Source: Thermincola carboxydiphila (GTDB lineage Bacteria; Bacillota; Thermincolia; Thermincolales; UBA2595). Taken from it: a stretch of DNA of 64,000 nucleotides. Position 1 is the stretch's first letter, and each line of letters starts with the position of its first letter. Under the pieces are notes generated by a model. That model was given only the letters and a program-made list of their open reading frames with translations, was not told the origin of the DNA and searched no databases. The position numbers and the translations under genes are program-made. The stretch lies in NCBI GenBank assembly GCA_016841725.1, contig JAENYP010000003.1, positions 124,001 through 188,000 on the forward strand, written 5' to 3'. This document shows positions 53,005 to 61,678 of the stretch, in pieces.

Positions 53005-54996
53005 ATGATTTTTGGCCGTAATGAACTGGGGGAGTATGAACACAATGCCGGCAGACAGTGGTTAGCTGCCAACGGGTTGGGAGGTTTTGCCTCAGCAACT
53101 GTTGTCGGCGCAAATACCAGCAAGTATCATGGGCTGCTTTTTGCGTCCCTGAAGCCCCCTGTGGAGAGGACTCTGCTGTTGGCTAAACTCGAGGAAGAAG
53201 TGGAGATTGAGGGAGATACTTATCTATTGGGCTGTAACCATACGGGGACAGGTATTTATCCGGAAGGGTATAATTACCTGCAGAGTTTTGAGCTGCGGCC
53301 TTTTCCGACATATACTTATGCATTAAAAAATGTAATTCTGGAAAAAACGGTCTTTATGATTCGTGAGGCAAATATTACTATTGTCAGGTATACTGCCTAT
53401 TCCGGCAGTACTGCCCCGGTACGGGTCAGGGTAACTCCTTTGGTAAACTGCAGGCATTATCACCATACCATACGGAAAAACGACTGGCCCTTCAGCCAGG
53501 AAACAGAGCAGAGGTCTGTGGTCATTGAGGCATATCCGGGAGCGCCGAAACTGCAGTTGTATTCGGACCGGGCGGTATATAGCAGAGGTTCCGGGTATTG
53601 GTTTGAGAGGATGTTTTATATACAGGAGGAGGACAGAGGGCTTGACCCCTGGGAAGACCATTTTATGCCGGGTAGTTTTGAGGTTGAGGTATCTGACGGG
53701 GAATCGTTTAGCATCATCGCTTCAGTGGCAGGAGAAAGAGTTATTACCAATCCCCTGCTGGAACAGGTGAGCGCCGAACGCCGCCTCGCCGGAATTGTTG
53801 AAGAGCTGGGATTTCATGAGGAGTTTGTTAACCGGCTTGTCCTGGCTGCAGATACATTCATCGTCCGCAGGGAATCAACCGGGGCCGGGACAGTTATTGC
53901 CGGATACCCGTGGTTTACCGACTGGGGCCGGGACACAATGATTGCTCTACCTGGGCTGACTCTGGTGACCCGCAGGTTTGCAGAGGCGCGGGAGATTTTG
54001 CAGACCTTTGCCAAATACTGTGCAGACGGCCTGATTCCCAACATGTTTCCCGACCAGGGGGGAGAGCCGTTATATAATACGGTTGATGCCTCACTGTGGT
54101 TTTTCCACTCTGTTTACAAGTACCTCCAATATACCGGAGATCATGAGTTTATTAAAAAAGAGATTTACCCGGTACTAAAAGAAATTATCATAAATTATCG
54201 CCAGGGTACGGCCTTCAATATTGGCATGGACGATGACGGCCTGATTTATGCCGGGGAACAGGGTGTTCAGCTGACATGGATGGATGCCAAGGCTGGTGAC
54301 TGGGTAGTGACCCCAAGACACGGGAAACCGGTGGAGATTAATGCCCTCTGGTATAATGCCCTTGAAGTAATACTTCGGCTGGCCGGTGAATATCGTGATA
54401 ACGATGTTGATTTTGACTCATTGGCTGCCAGGGTGAGGAATAGTTATGTAAACCTGTTCTGGAATCCGGAGAAAAAGTGCCTTTATGATGTGATTACCGG
54501 TAACAGTAAGGATGAGTCAATCCGGCCCAACCAGATCTTTGCGGTTTCCCTGCCTTTTTCGCCGCTGGACCACGGGAAACAGGTTCATGTGGTGAACACT
54601 GTATGGCGCGAACTGTATTTTTCCTATGGATTGAGAAGCCTGTCATCTGCTGACAGCGAGTACCGCGGAAGATACCAGGGTGATGTTATCCAGAGGGATT
54701 CGGCATATCACAGGGGAACGGGATGGGGATGGCTGGCCGGCCCGTTTATAACTGCCTTCCGGAAGGTTCATGACTACTCACCCGAGAGCAAGGTAATTGC
54801 AGAACGGTTTATCGTGCCTTTTAAGGCACACCTTAGGGAACATGGGGTTGGCACGATATCCGAAGTGTTTGACGGCGACCCGCCGCATCACCCCAGGGGC
54901 TGCTTTTCCCAGGCCTGGAGTGTTGCTGAGGTGCTGCGTGCTTATGTTGAGGATATACTCATGAAGTTACCGAATGAAGGGGGAAGAATTTTATGA
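53005..54996 (+). CDS. glycogen debranching enzyme (amylo-alpha-1,6-glucosidase)
   Basis: 663 residues from ATG 53005, 7 nt after GGAGG. N-terminal GDE_N segment begins FGRNELGEYEHNAGRQWLAAN and has GLGGFASATVVGANTSKYHGLL; the C-terminal (alpha/alpha)6 GDE_C barrel has IAGYPWFTDWGRDTMIALPG near 300, DQGGEPLYNTVDASLWF near 345, and DGDPPHHPRGCFSQAWSVAEVL near 630. Hydrolyses alpha-1,6 branch stubs in glycogen-like polymers. The final ATGA overlaps the PGI/PMI gene, so the two are co-translated. Confidence 0.93.
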   Translation: MIFGRNELGEYEHNAGRQWLAANGLGGFASATVVGANTSKYHGLLFASLKPPVERTLLLAKLEEEVEIEGDTYLLGCNHTGTGIYPEGYNYLQSFELRPFPTYTYALKNVILEKTVFMIREANITIVRYTAYSGSTAPVRVRVTPLVNCRHYHHTIRKNDWPFSQETEQRSVVIEAYPGAPKLQLYSDRAVYSRGSGYWFERMFYIQEEDRGLDPWEDHFMPGSFEVEVSDGESFSIIASVAGERVITNPLLEQVSAERRLAGIVEELGFHEEFVNRLVLAADTFIVRRESTGAGTVIAGYPWFTDWGRDTMIALPGLTLVTRRFAEAREILQTFAKYCADGLIPNMFPDQGGEPLYNTVDASLWFFHSVYKYLQYTGDHEFIKKEIYPVLKEIIINYRQGTAFNIGMDDDGLIYAGEQGVQLTWMDAKAGDWVVTPRHGKPVEINALWYNALEVILRLAGEYRDNDVDFDSLAARVRNSYVNLFWNPEKKCLYDVITGNSKDESIRPNQIFAVSLPFSPLDHGKQVHVVNTVWRELYFSYGLRSLSSADSEYRGRYQGDVIQRDSAYHRGTGWGWLAGPFITAFRKVHDYSPESKVIAERFIVPFKAHLREHGVGTISEVFDGDPPHHPRGCFSQAWSVAEVLRAYVEDILMKLPNEGGRIL

Positions 54997-56066
54997 ACAA
55001 CCTGAATGACCTGAACAGTCTTGAGCGGATTAAAGCCAATGACCCCGGTGGAATGCTGGATGCCCTGTGGAAGATGCCGGAACAGTGTGAGGAAGCCCTG
55101 GCAATAGGCAGGAAGACCGAGATACCTTCCAAATATGGCTCTGTTTCCAACATCGTTGTCACCGGACTTGGAGGGTCGGCTATCGGTGGTGATTTCCTGC
55201 GCCTCTATGTGACTGATAAGGCAGGAATACCGGTAATTGTTAACCGCGACTATAACCTGCCCGCATTTGTTGACAGCAAAACCTTGCTGTTTGCCGTAAG
55301 TTATTCCGGGAATACCGAGGAAACCCTCAGTGCATATGCCCAGGCCAGGGAGAAGGGCGCCAGGATAGTGGCCCTTACTAATGGGGGGAAACTGCGGCAG
55401 CTGGCTGAGGGTGACGGTTACCCTGTAATAGTTGTACCTGCCGGGATATCGCCCCGGGCGGCCACCGGCTACCTTTTAATTCCTACCCTGGCAGTGTTGG
55501 AAAAGCTGGGCCTGATCAGCGGCCTGGCAGTTGAACTGGAAGAATTGACGCGCATCCTGAGGTCTCTCAGGGAGCAGATGCAGCCTGAAGCCCCGGTTGA
55601 GCAGAACACAGCCAAACAGATAGCAGCCAGGTTTTATGGGAAAATACCCGTAATCTGGGGGGTTGGGGGCAGTACAGAGGTAGTTGCCATGAGGTGGAAA
55701 GGCCAGGTTAATGAAAATGGGAAGGCGCCGGCATACTGGAATATTTTTCCCGAACTTAACCACAATGAGATTGTTGGTTTCGAAGAACCTACCGCCCTGT
55801 TAGGACAGCTGGAAATTGTGCTCCTCAGGGACACTGATGACCATCCCCGGGTACAGAAACGCATGGATATCAGTAAAGACATTATCAAGGGTGTGGTCAG
55901 TGGTATCACTGAAGTGCGGTCCCAGGGTGAAGGGCGATTGTCCAGGCTGTTTTCCCTGACCTATATCGGCGATTATGTCAGTGTTTACCTGGCAGCCCTA
56001 TATGGGATTGACCCCACACCTGTGAGGAATATTGACTACCTGAAACAAAAACTGGCTGAAAGTTAG
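54993..56066 (+). CDS. bifunctional phosphoglucose/phosphomannose isomerase
   Basis: 357 residues, the usual length for this SIS-domain enzyme. GLGGSAIGGDFL near 55, SYSGNTEETLSAY near 102 (sugar-phosphate loop), the catalytic Glu in WGVGGSTEVVAMRWKGQVNENGKAP near 215 and the His-containing PELNHNEIVGFEEP near 250. Interconverts fructose-6-P with glucose-6-P and mannose-6-P. Links the glucan-degrading enzymes upstream to glycolysis. Starts inside the debranching enzyme stop (ATGA). Confidence 0.95.
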   Translation: MNNLNDLNSLERIKANDPGGMLDALWKMPEQCEEALAIGRKTEIPSKYGSVSNIVVTGLGGSAIGGDFLRLYVTDKAGIPVIVNRDYNLPAFVDSKTLLFAVSYSGNTEETLSAYAQAREKGARIVALTNGGKLRQLAEGDGYPVIVVPAGISPRAATGYLLIPTLAVLEKLGLISGLAVELEELTRILRSLREQMQPEAPVEQNTAKQIAARFYGKIPVIWGVGGSTEVVAMRWKGQVNENGKAPAYWNIFPELNHNEIVGFEEPTALLGQLEIVLLRDTDDHPRVQKRMDISKDIIKGVVSGITEVRSQGEGRLSRLFSLTYIGDYVSVYLAALYGIDPTPVRNIDYLKQKLAES

Positions 56067-56105
56067 TGCTGAAAGTTAGTATTGATACGGGAGAGGTGAA
56101 CTGCC

Positions 56106-56846
56106 ATTAAACTCCAACTGAAAGCGGATTTACATATTCATTCTGTCGCCAGCGGCCACGCTTACAGCACTATTGGGGAAATAGCTGCTGCAGCGCGGGA
56201 CAAGGGCCTGCAGGTGGCAGCTATTACCGATCATGGACCGGCGATGCCGGGAGGCCCTCATTATTACCATTTTGGAAACCTGCGGGTACTGCCTTCTGAG
56301 ATAGGTGGGGTCAAGATTCTTAAAGGTGTTGAGGCCAATATCATTAATGAAAAAGGAGAACTTGACCTGGACACGTATTATCTTGAGAGGCTGGATGTTG
56401 TCCTGGCGGGTTTTCATGCCAGGTGTTTCGGTTCTTCCGTTATGGAGGACTGTACCAGAGCCCTGTTCAATGCTATGGAAAACCCTCTGATTGATATCAT
56501 TGTCCATCCCGGTAATCCGGAGTTCCCTTTGGATTATGAGGCAGTAGTCAGGAGAGCGGCCGAAAAAGGTATCCCCCTGGAGATAAATAATAGTTCTTTC
56601 TGCGGCAGCCGCCGGGGAAGTTCCGGCAACTGCTCCGATATAGCCCGGATGATTGCGGCTTATGGCGGGCCTATGGTTATTGGGAGCGATGCTCACTTTG
56701 CCCAGGATGTGGGTCGTTTTGACTACGCTGTGGAGGCAGTGCTGGCGGCAGGTATCAGGGAGGAACAGGTGTTGAACAGTTCTGTGGAGAAAGTTCTGCA
56801 ATACCTGGGCAGGAAGAAAACTGATAAAGGTGATATCATTGAATAA
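56106..56846 (+). CDS. PHP-domain phosphoesterase starting at ATT
   Basis: 246 residues if it starts at ATT 56106, which lies 7 nt after GAGGTG; a TGA at 56097 rules out an earlier start. The first ordinary in-frame start (GTG 56214) would remove KADLHIHSVASGHAYSTIG, which holds the PHP metal motif HxH. The remainder has TDHGPA near 41, an internal VEANII, a FHARC near 103, HPGNPEF near 138, and SDAHFA near 197, as in YcdX-type phosphatases. Either a rare ATT initiator or a T where ATG was; homologues usually begin MKLKADLHIHT. Confidence 0.85.
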   Translation: MKLQLKADLHIHSVASGHAYSTIGEIAAAARDKGLQVAAITDHGPAMPGGPHYYHFGNLRVLPSEIGGVKILKGVEANIINEKGELDLDTYYLERLDVVLAGFHARCFGSSVMEDCTRALFNAMENPLIDIIVHPGNPEFPLDYEAVVRRAAEKGIPLEINNSSFCGSRRGSSGNCSDIARMIAAYGGPMVIGSDAHFAQDVGRFDYAVEAVLAAGIREEQVLNSSVEKVLQYLGRKKTDKGDIIE

Positions 56847-57804
56847 TGAATTTGTAATTGGAATCGATCTTGGCGGGACAAATATAAAAGGCGCCCTGCT
56901 TGACCTGAATGGGGGAATTATTGAAAAAAAGGAGATTCCCACCCTGGCCAATGCGGGGCCTGAAGCGGTTTCCGGCAGAATAGGCGAGATGATAACAGAA
57001 CTTGAAGCCAAAGTGAGAGACACCGGTAAAAGCGTGGCCGGTGTGGGTATAGGAGTGCCGGGACAGCCTGAGCGCAGGACAGGAGAGGTTATTTTTGCCC
57101 CAAACCTTTACTGGAGAAATGTTCCCCTGGTGAAATATCTGCACAGGCATACCATGCTGCCTGCTTTTCTGGAAAATGACGCTAATGTTGCCGCTTTGGG
57201 GGAACAGTGGCGCGGTGCCGGACAGGGGTCGGCAAACATGGTCATGGTGACAATTGGGACCGGCATAGGCGGCGGCATTGTCCTCGATGGGCGTTTGTAC
57301 ACAGGAGCAAACGGGGCTGCCGGGGAACTGGGGCATACTGTTATTGAGCCTGGCGGGCCCCAGTGCAGCTGTGGCCGCAGGGGCTGCCTGGAAACCCTGA
57401 CTTCGGCAACTGCCATGGTCAGGATGGCCCGGGAAGCAATGGACCGGGGCGTGAAAACTGAACTTTCCAAGGAGGAAAACCTGGAGGCCAGGGACATCAT
57501 TATGGCTGCCCGGGCCGGAGACAGGCTGGCCCTGGAAATAGTCGAAAAGGCGGCATATTACCTGGGAATCGGGTTGGGCAACATTATCAACATATTGAAC
57601 CCGGACACCATTGTCATCGGGGGTGGTGTTTCCAGAGCCGGGGAGCTGTTGTTTGAACCCCTCTGCCGGGCTGCCCGGGAAAACTGCCTGGAGTCTGCAG
57701 GCAGTATAGTCCGGATAGTTCCCGCCCAATTGGGCAATGACGCTGGATTTGTAGGGGCCGCAAAACTGGTACTCCAGGATAATCATAAAAAATGTATGAT
57801 TTAA
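56839..57804 (+). CDS. ROK family glucokinase
   Basis: 321 residues from TTG 56839 behind AAAGGTG; GTG 56830 is an alternative. ATP-binding IGIDLGGTNIKGALL at 5-19, the ENDANVAALGE near 114, the substrate/catalytic region GTGIGGGIVLDGRLY, the ROK zinc motif GGPQCSCGRRGCLETL near 174, and a phosphate loop IVIGGGVSRAGE near 258. Phosphorylates glucose with ATP. Overlaps the PHP gene and is the last gene of the glucan block, so it would trap glucose made by GH15 and the debranching enzyme. Confidence 0.94.
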   Translation: MNNEFVIGIDLGGTNIKGALLDLNGGIIEKKEIPTLANAGPEAVSGRIGEMITELEAKVRDTGKSVAGVGIGVPGQPERRTGEVIFAPNLYWRNVPLVKYLHRHTMLPAFLENDANVAALGEQWRGAGQGSANMVMVTIGTGIGGGIVLDGRLYTGANGAAGELGHTVIEPGGPQCSCGRRGCLETLTSATAMVRMAREAMDRGVKTELSKEENLEARDIIMAARAGDRLALEIVEKAAYYLGIGLGNIINILNPDTIVIGGGVSRAGELLFEPLCRAARENCLESAGSIVRIVPAQLGNDAGFVGAAKLVLQDNHKKCMI

Positions 57805-57817
57805 TATATATGTTATA

Positions 57818-57853
57818 TCCAAGGCTCGGCACCTTGGACTATTTGTTTTTTCC
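57818..57853 (+). terminator. hairpin after the ROK gene
   Basis: TCCAAGG (57818-57824) pairs with CCTTGGA (57832-57838), then TTTGTTTTTT. Confidence 0.65.
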
Positions 57854-58005
57854 GCCATCGTAGGCTTGGGAAATGACCGTTGTATATCAAGCCTGCTATT
57901 TAGGGGAAATACAATAAGTGAAAAGTGGACAAAATACCTCACGTATATTTACTTGGGCCAGCAAATTAATTTTTGTGCCGGCCGATTCGAGGGAGGTATT
58001 TTTTT

Positions 58006-58737
58006 ATGGAGTTTTTTGCAGACTGGCATACTCATTCCAAATACAGTGACGGAAGAGGCACAATTCAGGAAAATGCAGAGGCAGCTATGGCCAGAGGACT
58101 CAGCGAGCTGGCTATTACTGACCATGGGCCGGCTAATATCGGGACCGGGGTAAAAAGTGGTGCAACATATTTTGAAATTATTGATGAGGTCAGGGAGGTC
58201 AGTGCTTGGTATCCCGGACTCACCTTAAAGGCCGGTGCAGAAGCGGATATTACAGGCAGTGACGGTTCTATAGATATTCCTCCGGAGGTACGGGATAAGC
58301 TGGATATCCTCATTGTAGGCCTGCACCCCTATGTAGTTCCTGCTTCCCTGGAAGCAGTCTGGCCGGTGGTGGGAATTAACCGGTTGGCCGGTATCAGCAG
58401 GGGGGCACGGGAAAGAGCGCGGGTAAGCAATACTAAAGCCCTTAAGGAAGCGGTTTACAGGTATGATGTTGACTTTATCAGCCATCCGGACCTGAAAATG
58501 CCGGTTGATGTGAGCGAATTGTCCGCGGCTTGTGCTGCCTGTGATACGGCCATCGAAATTAATACAGGCCATCACTATGACAAGGAAGTCCTTGTGAGAG
58601 AGGCAGTGAAAACAGGGGTTAATTTTGTTGTCTGCAGTGATGCCCATTTTCCCGCATCAGTTGGAAAATTGCAGGAGGGAGCCGCTGTCCTGAAGAAGTT
58701 TGGGGTTCCCGGGGAGAGAGTGTTAAATGCTGTTTGA
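58006..58737 (+). CDS. PHP-domain phosphoesterase, second copy
   Basis: 243 residues from ATG 58006 after GAGGGAGG; the earlier in-frame start at 57973 is within a poor context. WHTHSKYSDGRGT near residue 6 supplies the HxH, ITDHGPA near 40, a GAEADITG near 73, HPY near 105, SHPDLKMP near 162 and CSDAHFPAS near 210. Related to but distinct from the PHP gene at 56106, and separated from it by the ROK gene. Probably acts on phosphorylated metabolites with a tri-metal centre. 56 bp before rapZ. Confidence 0.9.
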   Translation: MEFFADWHTHSKYSDGRGTIQENAEAAMARGLSELAITDHGPANIGTGVKSGATYFEIIDEVREVSAWYPGLTLKAGAEADITGSDGSIDIPPEVRDKLDILIVGLHPYVVPASLEAVWPVVGINRLAGISRGARERARVSNTKALKEAVYRYDVDFISHPDLKMPVDVSELSAACAACDTAIEINTGHHYDKEVLVREAVKTGVNFVVCSDAHFPASVGKLQEGAAVLKKFGVPGERVLNAV

Positions 58738-58793
58738 AGGAGAAACGGTTTTTTCGGCGAAATAGTCAGTAACCGATAATATGGGGTGGAAAA

Positions 58794-59672
58794 ATGAATG
58801 ATATAAAATTTGTAATTGTAACCGGGCTCTCCGGAGCGGGGAAAACCCAGGCCATATGGTGTCTGGAGGACCTCGGGTTTTTCTGTGTGGACAACCTGCC
58901 CCCGACCCTGATTCCCAAATTTGCCGAACTTTGTGCACAATCAGAGGGGAAAATAAATAAGATAGCATTGGTAGTTGATATCAGAGGCGGCGGATTTTTT
59001 GATGCTGTTTACGATTCCCTGGAAAATCTTAAAACTCTTGGAATCAAGTGTGAGATTCTATTCCTGGATGCATCTGACGAGACCCTGGTAAGGAGATTCA
59101 AGGAATCGCGAAGACGCCATCCCCTGGGTACCCACGGCAGGGTCCTGGACGGCATCAGGGAAGAGCGGCTGAAGCTTGAGGAATTGAAGGGCAAGGCCAG
59201 CAAAGTTATAGATACCTCCGAGCTTAGCAACAAACAGCTTAAGGAACAGATAACCCTGCTTTATGGAGGGGATAATGAAGAACATAATCTGAACATAAAT
59301 GTCATGTCCTTCGGATATAAGTACGGGATACCGATGGATGCCGACCTGGTCTTTGATGTCAGATTCCTGCCCAACCCGCATTATATTGAGGAACTGCGGC
59401 CACTGACCGGCAATGACAGCGAAGTTCAGGAGTATGTGCTTGATTCTCCTGTCAGCAGGACTTTTATGAGGAAATTTTCCGGCCTGATCAAATTCCTGAT
59501 TCCCCATTATATCAAAGAAGGGAAAACCAGCCTGGTCATAGCCATTGGCTGTACCGGCGGGCAGCACCGTTCGGTGACCCTTGTCAATAAGCTGTTTGAA
59601 TCCCTGAAAACCAACAACTACCTGGTTAACAAGAGACACCGCGACCTGGAGAAGAACACGTCAGGGGTGTAA
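58794..59672 (+). CDS. rapZ: RNase adapter / nucleotide-binding protein RapZ
   Basis: 292 residues. Walker A GLSGAGKT at 11-18, [19 protein letters not shown] near 21, and the C-terminal [23 protein letters not shown] near 178 and [14 protein letters not shown] near 245. RapZ senses glucosamine-6-phosphate and, in proteobacteria, delivers small RNA to RNase E; in Firmicutes it works in envelope precursor control. Directly followed by yvcK (3 bp) and the whiA region, the conserved rapZ-yvcK-whiA order. Confidence 0.97.
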   Translation: MNDIKFVIVTGLSGAGKTQAIWCLEDLGFFCVDNLPPTLIPKFAELCAQSEGKINKIALVVDIRGGGFFDAVYDSLENLKTLGIKCEILFLDASDETLVRRFKESRRRHPLGTHGRVLDGIREERLKLEELKGKASKVIDTSELSNKQLKEQITLLYGGDNEEHNLNINVMSFGYKYGIPMDADLVFDVRFLPNPHYIEELRPLTGNDSEVQEYVLDSPVSRTFMRKFSGLIKFLIPHYIKEGKTSLVIAIGCTGGQHRSVTLVNKLFESLKTNNYLVNKRHRDLEKNTSGV

Positions 59673-59675
59673 TGT

Positions 59676-60974
59676 ATGGATAGATTGAAGTGGCTTTACC
59701 CCGGTATGCGCATTAAGCGCTGGATGTTCCTGGCTTTTGCGGGGGCAGTCTGTTTTGGGGCCGGGCTAATACTGGTGACAAATAAATTGCACCAGGTCCT
59801 CCAGGGTTCCTCCCTGGAAACAGGGCTCCTCCTTCTTGCGGTGGGAGCTTTTATGGTGTGTTTAGGGACACGGAATACGCTGAATTCAATTATAAAGGCA
59901 CTGGCCCCGGGGAGAGAAGAGGATGTTGCCGGCCTTATCTACCGCAAGCATCACCTTAAACGGGGTCCCAAGGTCGTTGTAGTCGGCGGGGGAACCGGCC
60001 TGTCGGTGCTGCTGCGGGGCCTGAAAAAATACACCAGCAATATTACAGCTATTGTTACCGTTGCTGATGATGGCGGCAGCTCCGGGAAACTCAGGGGTGA
60101 ATTTGGGATACTTCCTCCGGGAGATATCAGGAACTGCCTGGTTGCCTTGGCAGATAAGGAGACCCTGATGGAAGACCTGTTTCAGCACCGGTTTTCCAAT
60201 GGCTATGGTCTGGCAGGACACAGCATGGGAAACCTGCTGCTGACAGCAATGACCCAGGTTGTGGGTGATTTCGGGACAGCGGTAAGGGAGATGAGCAAGG
60301 TTCTGGCGGTCAGGGGGCAGGTTTTGCCTGCCACCCTAAAGACCTGCAGCCTGTGTGCCGAACTTGAGGATGGCAGTATTATTGAGGGTGAATCAAAAAT
60401 CCCGCGTACCGGTAAAAAGATTAAGCGGGTATTTCTGAAACCGGGTGACTGTGAGCCTGTTCCGGAAGCATTCCTGGCCATAGCTGATGCCGACCTGATC
60501 ATACTGGGTCCGGGAAGTCTGTATACCAGTGTTATCCCGAACCTTCTGATACGGGGGATGGCTGATGCTATCGCTGCATCACCGGCGGTAACGGTATATG
60601 CCTGCAATATTATGACACAGCCAGGTGAGACTGAAGGCTACACGGCTTCTGATCATATCAGGGCGATTCACCGCCATGCCGGGTCAGGGCTGATTGATTA
60701 TGCTATTGTCAATGTCCAGGAAATTCCCCGGAAGCTGCTGCGGAAATATCAAAGGGACGGCGCCGTCCCGGTTAAGGCAGACCTGAGGCAGATAGAAGAA
60801 ATGAAAGTAAGGCCCGTGAAGAAGGACCTGGTTTATGAGAGTGACCTGGTGCGCCACGACCCGGTTAAACTGGCAGAATCGGTGATGGGACTTATCGGTG
60901 AGTTAGGGCTGGGCCAGGAAAAATCCCTGCTGCAGGGCTTTTTCCAGGTAAAGCAGAAGGTCAAAGGAATGTAG
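59676..60974 (+). CDS. yvcK: gluconeogenesis factor YvcK (CofD-like)
   Basis: 432 residues with two N-terminal membrane helices (WMFLAFAGAVCFGAGLILV, SSLETGLLLLAVGAFMVCLG), an addition before the usual 310-residue YvcK domain. Core: KVVVVGGGTGLSVLLRGLKK near 100, ADDGGSSGKLRGEFGILPPGD near 130, AGHSMGNLLLTAM near 190, LILGPGSLYTSVIPNL near 275, NIMTQPGET near 312. Binds UDP-sugars and is needed for growth on gluconeogenic carbon. A hairpin at 60979 follows. Confidence 0.96.
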   Translation: MDRLKWLYPGMRIKRWMFLAFAGAVCFGAGLILVTNKLHQVLQGSSLETGLLLLAVGAFMVCLGTRNTLNSIIKALAPGREEDVAGLIYRKHHLKRGPKVVVVGGGTGLSVLLRGLKKYTSNITAIVTVADDGGSSGKLRGEFGILPPGDIRNCLVALADKETLMEDLFQHRFSNGYGLAGHSMGNLLLTAMTQVVGDFGTAVREMSKVLAVRGQVLPATLKTCSLCAELEDGSIIEGESKIPRTGKKIKRVFLKPGDCEPVPEAFLAIADADLIILGPGSLYTSVIPNLLIRGMADAIAASPAVTVYACNIMTQPGETEGYTASDHIRAIHRHAGSGLIDYAIVNVQEIPRKLLRKYQRDGAVPVKADLRQIEEMKVRPVKKDLVYESDLVRHDPVKLAESVMGLIGELGLGQEKSLLQGFFQVKQKVKGM

Positions 60975-60978
60975 ATGA

Positions 60979-61002
60979 AGCCGGCGCCCTTCATTGCCGG
61001 CT
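60979..61002 (+). terminator. hairpin after yvcK
   Basis: AGCCGGC (60979-60985) pairs with GCCGGCT (60996-61002); no T run, so a partial terminator or processing site. Confidence 0.5.
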
Positions 61003-61062
61003 AAAAGCATAAAATACTCCTCCGGAGGCAGACTAGTATTGACACGGAGGAGGTGAGACTAG

Positions 61063-61560
61063 ATGGCAAAAATAAAAGGCAAATTGTTTCCGGCCTTGAC
61101 TTTACTATTGGTGTTAATCGTATTGGGAGGCTGTGCGGCCCAAAAAAAACCGCTTCCGACTGAACCGAATGCACCTGACAGGGTTCCCGAAATGGAGGTT
61201 AAACCCGCTCCGGAAAGAAGTCCTGCCGAGGACAGGGATACAGCTGCAGATATTCGCAGGATTGCTGAGTCTGTCCCTGGGGTGGAAAGGTCTTATACGG
61301 TGGTAGTTGGTAATGCGGTTCTGATTGGGCTCGATCTTGATAGGAACCAACAGGAACAGGGTATCAGCAATATCAAGAACAGGGTTGCCGAGAAGGCAGA
61401 GGCTGATTCACGGATTGTCAGAGCTTATGTTTCATCTGATCCTGACACTACTGCAAGGATCAGGGAACTGGCAGACAACGTTAGGAAGGGCAGACCCGTG
61501 ACCGAGTACCTGGATGAAATCGGAGAAATAATTCAGCGTTTGACGCCCCAAACTGACTAG
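61063..61560 (+). CDS. YhcN/YlaJ-type sporulation lipoprotein
   Basis: 165 residues. Signal peptide II ending in the lipobox LGGC (Cys near 24), a Pro-rich linker (residues 28-60), then the YhcN/YlaJ domain: DIRRIAESVPGVERSYTVVVGNAVLIGLDL near 70-100 and a C-terminal DPDTTARIRELADNV. The family is found in spore membranes and coat and is spore-specific in Bacillus. ATG follows CGGAGGAGG. Its position between yvcK and whiA is not part of the standard block. Confidence 0.88.
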   Translation: MAKIKGKLFPALTLLLVLIVLGGCAAQKKPLPTEPNAPDRVPEMEVKPAPERSPAEDRDTAADIRRIAESVPGVERSYTVVVGNAVLIGLDLDRNQQEQGISNIKNRVAEKAEADSRIVRAYVSSDPDTTARIRELADNVRKGRPVTEYLDEIGEIIQRLTPQTD

Positions 61561-61573
61561 TGAGGATAATTTT

Positions 61574-61608
61574 GGGCCTGACTGTGGACAATTCCTGCAG
61601 TCGGGCCC
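61574..61608 (+). terminator. hairpin after the YhcN gene
   Basis: GGGCCTGACTG (61574-61584) pairs with CAGTCGGGCCC (61598-61608) with one G-U; no T run. Confidence 0.5.
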
Positions 61609-61678
61609 TGCCTGTCCCATATTGTAACTGTATGTTATAATTATTTATAGGTTATGACTAAATCGGAGGGGCGGAAGG

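Noticed and set aside
56130-57023. 297-residue minus-strand ORF over the PHP gene
   Set aside because: Opposes a gene with conserved PHP metal motifs; no own signal.
56836-57942. 368-residue minus-strand ORF over the ROK gene
   Set aside because: Shadow of a gene with clear ROK motifs; no domain of its own.
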